A stretch of DNA of 64,000 nucleotides from Mytilus galloprovincialis. Its lineage: Eukaryota > Mollusca > Bivalvia > Mytilida > Mytilidae. The notes below the pieces were generated by a model. It searched no databases and was not told the origin of the DNA. It saw only the letters and a program-made list of their open reading frames with translations. A program made the position numbers and the translations under genes. The stretch's first letter is position 1, and each line of letters starts with the position of its first letter. The DNA is taken from NCBI RefSeq assembly GCF_965363235.1, contig NC_134844.1, forward strand, positions 75,013,497 to 75,077,496, read 5' to 3'. Positions 58,820 to 64,000 of this stretch are shown here, in pieces.

Positions 58820-59096
58820 TAATGTGGTACCTAACATTACAGGGAGATAGCTCTGTAAAATCAGCTAAACGTTTTAATTACGTTGTGTTGTTAAGGGGAA
58901 ATTCAGCTTCTGAATGATCAAAATTACTGTCTGTCAAACTGCTATATAACCAGTGTAATTTTTCTGATAAAATGATTGGTTCAATTTTATTTATATTTTT
59001 GTCAAAAGGTCAAAGTAAATACTTCAAAACTTTGTGAAAATTAAACGAGCCAAATTAATTTTAGTGAAAGTGGTGTGTACCACCTTAAACTTATAT
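58820..59096. mobile_element. TTAAGGTGGTACC-type short element
   Basis: Left 'gtggtacctaacattacagg' with 'gagatagctctgtaaaatca', right 'gtgtgtaccaccttaa'. Inverted ends about 270 bp apart, non-coding. It ends about 30 bp before the donor of the exon at 59125-59355 on the - strand. Confidence 0.75.
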
Positions 59097-59124
59097 ACAT
59101 TTATATTTTATGTGGTGTACTCAC

Positions 59125-59355
59125 ATGAAGCAATGAATGGGCAACATTGCCCCTGGTGAAGTAACTGTCGGAACTGTATCCGTAGCTTATGCCTGGATCT
59201 GTTTGTGTTGAGATTGTTGCTGTGGCGACTGGTTTCCAACAGCTGCATGGCTCATTGTGGGCGATGAGTTTGGCACAACATAAACATCCAATAGTACATA
59301 TAGCGCGATTATAATGAGCAGGTTGAGAACCGGGTTGGCTGAAGCTAGTATCCAT
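59125..59355 (-). CDS. likely first coding exon, Cys-rich, unrecognised gene
   Basis: An ATG at 59355 opens 77 codons ending at a strong donor ('cttcat|gtgagt'). The peptide starts 'MDTSFSQPGSQPAHYNRAIC' and continues 'TIGCLCCAKLIAHNEPCSCW' with six cysteines in a short stretch, possibly a small metal-binding knot, then a Thr/Ser/Tyr-rich part 'ISTQTDPGISYGYSSDSYF'. The exon ends in phase 0, the phase at which the exon at 50035 begins, so the two can join without breaking the frame; more exons between them are possible. Family unknown. No signal peptide or membrane segment is apparent. Confidence 0.55.
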
Positions 59356-59359
59356 GATT

Positions 59360-60425
59360 TATGAAATAATCACGGTTAAAAATGATTGTTTATATATGAG
59401 GGGGGCTTACATCAGGGAGGCCATACCTCTGTCTGAGTGTACGGCAAGGGGTGCAGGGTATTGTCATAAATTCTCTGGAACTATGGTACACTTACCTGTC
59501 AGTAGATGTCAACCCTAATTAATATACTTTGTGTTGTTGTAACAATTACCTTGTGTTTGTGTACACATATTAATCGGACATTCTAAAAAAGAATACTTTT
59601 AATAAACTACATTTCATAGTAACAAAGAAAATATATATTTACAATTATTAATACCATGCACATTGGTTGAAAAAAACTTGATTTAACTTGCATGTAGCTT
59701 GCAGGACCGATTTACCTGTAACATTTGTAGGAACTTAGATTATTTTTTGTATATAAGATGACCGATAGTGCTGTCTCAATTCAGAGTTTTAACTTTAAAA
59801 AACATGATTAAGTGTGTAATAATATAGTACAGAATAGTATAGAATGTCTATCTATAGCTACATCCAACGCTTTACATGTCATGATATAATGATATTCGTC
59901 ACCGATATCTATTGAGCCGCAGAAATGACAAAGTCTGTCTTGAAAGGGGTTGGTTATAATAACTTGAGGAAATTATACTGTTTTTACAATAACTGTTTAC
60001 TTGTTATCATTTCAATGAATATCAAGTAATATTTGCCGATGGACGGTTGTTGAGTTAATGCACGGTATTGTGAATTTTTTTTTCACAATTAAATTTATAG
60101 AACCTTTTGTTAAGATTCATTGTCCTATGTATCAAATTAAAATAGCTTTCTATTTCCAGTTCTTTGGCGTTTGAACACCACTGCATGCTCATTCAATGAA
60201 AAAAGGAAAGTCATAATATTTATTTTATTAATAATATAATCTTTTATTCCTAAGCAATACAACTTACAAAAAATAATTATTACAAATATTCAGTTACATC
60301 AGTGAAATATATTTACATTTAAACAATTAGTCAAATAATCATATAAGTAAGTATACCCATGCATATAACAGTACAGCAGAGTATGATCAAATATAACACA
60401 TTTTTAAATGAATTTAATTTCGTGC
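59360..60425. other. AT-rich stretch upstream of the - strand exon
   Basis: Would hold the promoter of the - strand gene if the exon at 59125-59355 is the first one. I see no clear TATA box or initiator that I can assign, and no repeat family except short AT runs. Confidence 0.35.
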
Positions 60426-60960
60426 CTTCTCAGTCAGAAATAATAACCTCCCTTGAATTGTTAAGTTGCTTTATATTATGAACAGATACTGGTGAGCACC
60501 CAGCCACTTTAAAAGGGGGTCCCATCCCAGCACAAAAAAAGGGGCGAGTTCCAACTATATGTCCCCATTCAAATACATTATCGTCTAAACAGTTTAAGAT
60601 TCGACGGTTTTCTTCAACAATATGGTTTGATAAATTTCTTTCGAAGTTCATTATACTTTTCACATACTAAAATAAAATGATAATCATCTTCAATTACTCG
60701 TTTATCACACATATTACAAAATCTCGGACATCTCTCAATATTATGAAATCGACAAGTTTCTATATTCAAACAGTGAGCAGATATATGCGGTATTTACCAA
60801 TAAATGGTTTTATCAATATAATTTTAAAACAGCTTGATCTAAATAAATTGTTGTTGTCAAATACATCTATGCAACATACATTTAGGCGAGATTTCAAAAA
60901 AATTAGTTCATTTCACTATTAAAGCTACCGTTTAATCTATCTTTGAACTCAATTAAAAAC
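60425..60960 (-). mobile_element. LINE fragment, C-terminal zinc knuckle (minus)
   Basis: On the - strand, about 60765-60665, reads 'ETCRFHNIERCPRFCNMCDK' and 'RVIEDDYHFILVC', the usual Cys/His end of a LINE ORF2, followed by 'MKSIMNFERNLSNHIVEENR' in a frame to 60430. Short, decayed end piece. The clade cannot be told. Confidence 0.6.
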
Positions 60961-61334
60961 AAATTCACATTGTTTACACCCTGATGCATAACCGTACTTT
61001 TAAAGCGTAGTCATCCGTATCAATAAATTGTTTCATATCAAAATTGAAGTGCATGAGTATTATTAACGTCTGGGATGAGTGTGAGAAATCTCTGTTGATG
61101 GAAATAAACAAAATTTAGCTGAATTTGTATTATTCAATTAATGAAAAGGCAAGCTAGTTTGTGTTTAAAATGATATTGTTGGAATGGATTTATAGCATGA
61201 AAAATGTGTGTAACCGATTTTACATTGACTTGGACTGCGAATTTGAAAATCATATATTTGTGAAATCACATTCTACAAGATGACATATTTTGTAAGTACG
61301 TTAACCTTTTATTCTTATTCTAGTATCTTTGAAA

Positions 61335-61490
61335 TGCATTTTATAGCTGACTATGCGGTTTGGGATTTGCTCATTGTTGACGGCCGTACGGTGACATGTA
61401 GTTGTTAATATCTGTGTCATTTTGGTCTCTTGTAGACAGTGGTCTAATTCGCATTCATACCACATCTTCTCTTTTATATTTATACAGCTA
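61335..61490 (-). repeat. mussel SINE-like repeat (GATGTGG family)
   Basis: Minus-strand copy: 'ttatagctgactatgcggtt', 'cggccgtacggtgac', 'cattttggtctcttgtagac' and 'ttcataccacatcttctctt'. Confidence 0.8.
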
Positions 61491-61699
61491 TATTTCTTAC
61501 AACTGCATGTTATGTGTACATGTTCCAGGCTCGTGTCGCTGAAACTTTGAGAGGTCTTCTTTCAAGTTTGAAAATATGTGAATAGGTCGGGAAAACTATC
61601 AGAAATATAGTATGATAAAAAAAAATTAGCAAAGTTCCCACTACTCTTTTTGTAAACTTTCTTGCTATTTCCGGGTGTGTTTTAATCGAAGAATGTTCT

Positions 61700-61940
61700 C
61701 TCTATTGACACTATGGTATATAAACTCATCATATATACCATGATTGACATTTTATATTGACGGAAGACGTGCGTTTCGTCTAAAAAAAATAAGACTCATT
61801 AGTGCGCTCGAATAAAAAATTTAAAAAGGCAAAATAAAGTTCGAAGTTGAAGAGGATTGAGGACCAATATACGTATTCCCAATTACATCCACCGTAAGGT
61901 CATCTATTCCTAAGATAGAAAAGCCTCTTGTTCAAAAATA
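61700..61940 (+). repeat. dispersed repeat ('gacgtgcgtttcgtct' family)
   Basis: 'gaagacgtgcgtttcgtcta', 'aagactcattagtgcgctcg', 'agttcgaagttgaagaggat' and 'ctattcctaagatagaaaag'. I recognise it as a common mussel repeat; non-coding. Confidence 0.7.
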
Positions 61941-62879
61941 AAAAAAAAATTGTTAACTTTAAATTTATAATTATGAACATATCAATGATAACTCTTCCAT
62001 CCTTCAATTGCAAACCACATAAAACCTAAACAATTCAAGTGAACTTATAAATTAAATGATGAAAAATCGAATGGCGAACAAAATAGTATAATAGATTTGG
62101 TTTGGCAATCTTCGTTTTGAGACCTTATTGATGGGCTAGCTAGCATAAAGAATTACATGTACTTTAAATGTATAAAATACATATTTTCTACAATGATATA
62201 TAATTAGGAATGGAAATTAAAAGGCTTATTCAAAAACATAAAAAGGATCTTTATTTGTATATTTAAATATCCTCGAAAATATCTTTGCGTTTGAAAGCTC
62301 TTTTAATATATTTTACACGTATATCGAAATGTGTTCATACCAATTGTCCCGCTTAATACCGAACCCGCGTAACCTTAAAATTAGGACATTACACGAACAA
62401 AACATTACAATTTTGTTTATTACAGATATTTTATCATATCCACGGTTGAATGCACAATATCCCAACCAAGAAAACCGTCTACTGTTAGAGGAGGGACGAC
62501 AGCCTAGATGTCGTGTGCAAAAATAATAATTACTTGGTACGGTTTCAGCTTGCGTATTGTAATTTTGAATAGTATAGATCGATTCGTGTTTGAAAATCAA
62601 ATAAACGCTACTGCTTTCACTGATGACCGAAAAATTACTTTAATATATATATATAAAAAAACAATGTATTTGTTACATGTTTTTGGTATAAACATATTAT
62701 ATATTTTGAAGATCATATTCCGTAATGTTATGACCTGAATTCTATTCGATGTCTATAAAGCAAATTAAATCTAATTGCAACGTCTTTTTCAATAATATAT
62801 AAGAAAAAAAGATAAATTAAGGACTTAAATGAAAGTAATAAAATTCTCCTATACAAAAATATTAAGATTAACTTGAAAC

Positions 62880-63235
62880 AAGAATTTTACCTAAAACATA
62901 ACCATTCTGACTCCAGAAAACAATGAACAAAATTCATTATTAGCGAACTCACTCTTTTAATAGAAAAGGTCAAACATTCCTAGATATCAGAGATATGCAA
63001 ATTCTGTAATGAGATTGAGGACGAAAAACACTTCTGTCTCAAATGCTCTAAATACAATTTTTATAAAATTTTTTTTTGACTCAACGAAAATCAATTCGGA
63101 GTGTAAAAACACTGCAAAAAATGATACACTTAAACTTAGGATATTACTAAACGCCACATCTCGCAGTCAAATTAAAAATACAGAGTCTTTAGAACTGAGG
63201 ACGGGAGACCCAAAACAATAATTTCAACTGCTACA
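62880..63235 (+). mobile_element. LINE fragment, C-terminal zinc knuckle (plus)
   Basis: Around 62990-63060 a frame reads 'ICKFCNEIEDEKHFCLKCSK', the Cys/His end of a LINE ORF2; a frame shift later 'NDTLKLRILLNATSRSQIKN' completes the tail. The 70-residue frame given by the ATG at 63009 is out of phase with the first part. Confidence 0.65.
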
Positions 63236-63437
63236 TGTTGTATTTTAATATTGTACTGTATATTTTTGTATATATGTTATGTTTGTCAGAGATCAGTTTT
63301 TTTTTTATTTATATGACAATATAAGTATTTGATTATAAAAATTCAAGGCAAACGTTTTGTTAACATTTCGTTAGAAATCATTGAAATATATAACAATTTT
63401 TAAGAATATTATTCATACACACAAAAGTCATTATAAT

Positions 63438-63545
63438 AAAATTGAGAATGGAAATGGAGAATGTGTCAAAGAGACAACAACCCGACCATAGAGAAGACAA
63501 CAGCAGAAGGTCACCAACAGGTCTTCAATGCAGCGAGAAATAATG
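63438..63545 (+). repeat. short copy of the 3.1 kb/40.9 kb repeat end
   Basis: 'attgagaatggaaatggaga', 'cccgaccatagagaagacaa' and 'ggtcttcaatgcagcgagaa'. Fifth copy of this end in the window. Confidence 0.75.
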
Positions 63546-63549
63546 TCTG

Positions 63550-64000
63550 CATCAGTTGATGCATATATATTCTTACGACGCTAAAAACGGCGATATTCCA
63601 GTAAAAATTTCAAATGTAATTGTCAAATACGTGACAAAATACGTAACCCTATGACATAAAAACTTTTTTGGGTATTTGGATTTAATTCAAGATAAAATAA
63701 ACACTTGATCATGACAAAATTTTCTTTGAAAATTAGTGTTATTTGTGCATAGGTCGACTTCGTTCTCTAAGACTATTTCTATTTTTTTTGTGTAAAGAAT
63801 GAATACAATATAACCGATTTTGTGTCAAATGCAGTTTGGTACGAAATAATAGCTTAAAACCTTTCAAACTATTCTAGTAATTTATCCATGCCGTATGGCG
63901 TAGGTTATGATTAGCCCTCGGGGAAAAACATTCAAAATTAATGTAGGGATAATTATGACAAGTACGTGTATTCCCGACAAACAATGACAATTACCAAATT
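63550..64000. other. AT-rich end of window
   Basis: Nothing recognised in the last 450 bases. Confidence 0.4.

Noticed and set aside
59101-59124. Continuation of the 59.1 kb exon to its stop (84 residues)
   Set aside because: A strong donor at 59124 and adjacency to a mobile element make splicing more likely than the short extension.

Overview
This window looks like nuclear DNA of a bivalve mollusc, most likely a mussel of the Mytilus group. The evidence is strong AT-richness, genes split by canonical GT-AG introns, and a very dense load of short dispersed repeats. The commonest repeat (consensus core around 'aagatgtggtatg...ccaatgagacaac') and the 'tgaccttgacctcattttcatgg' repeat are ones I recognise as abundant in mussel sequence. 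Assignment to mussel is recognition, not a database result. No ribosomal, bacterial or viral block was seen.

Gene content is low. Two paralogous three-exon genes on the + strand (2086-6042 and 23972-27501) encode short proteins with a von Hippel-Lindau (VHL) beta domain and a shared 'CPxWVR(K/R)KL' tail, without the alpha-domain helix bundle of full-length VHL. They are separated by about 18 kb of nested repeats. At 51754-56537 (+) lies an intact-looking four-exon gene for an EnSpm/CACTA-type transposase (tnp2 family plus a DUF4218-like part). Around it on the - strand are exons of an unrecognised gene: a good first coding exon at 59125-59355 and three phase-compatible exons at 50035-49872, 47871-47815 and 46660-46183, the last with an eight-residue Thr/Pro repeat. 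If the exons belong together, the transposase gene sits inside an intron of this gene on the opposite strand. Two isolated exon-like pieces (a P-loop at 29991-30080 and a terminal exon at 31271-31416) are weaker.

The rest is mobile and repetitive DNA. 1-1600: tandem and dispersed repeats. 2.5-9.8 kb: small foldback elements, a Tc1-like deletion derivative (7271-8097) and a large inverted-repeat pair (about 6.81-9.50 kb) around it. 11.0-15.9 kb: a nested stack in which a + strand LINE appears split by a - strand LINE, itself split by a TIR element with an 8-bp target duplication, which holds another TIR element and a foldback. 16.2-23.5 kb: TTAA-flanked elements. 27.6-30.8 kb: foldbacks and a local duplication. 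31.6-35.6 kb: four SINE-like copies, a TIR element (33452-34158) and a tRNA-headed SINE (about 34.91-35.28 kb). 36.0-36.5 and 44.4-44.9 kb: tandem arrays of 21-bp and 104-bp units. 40.9-42.4 kb: a second copy of the 3.1-3.9 kb repeat and a foldback. 48.7-49.5 kb: a hAT-like element with a perfect 8-bp target duplication. 57-64 kb: mostly repeats and LINE ends.

All exon models are read by eye from splice motifs and codon phase. They have not been checked against transcripts, and coordinates may be off by a base or two.
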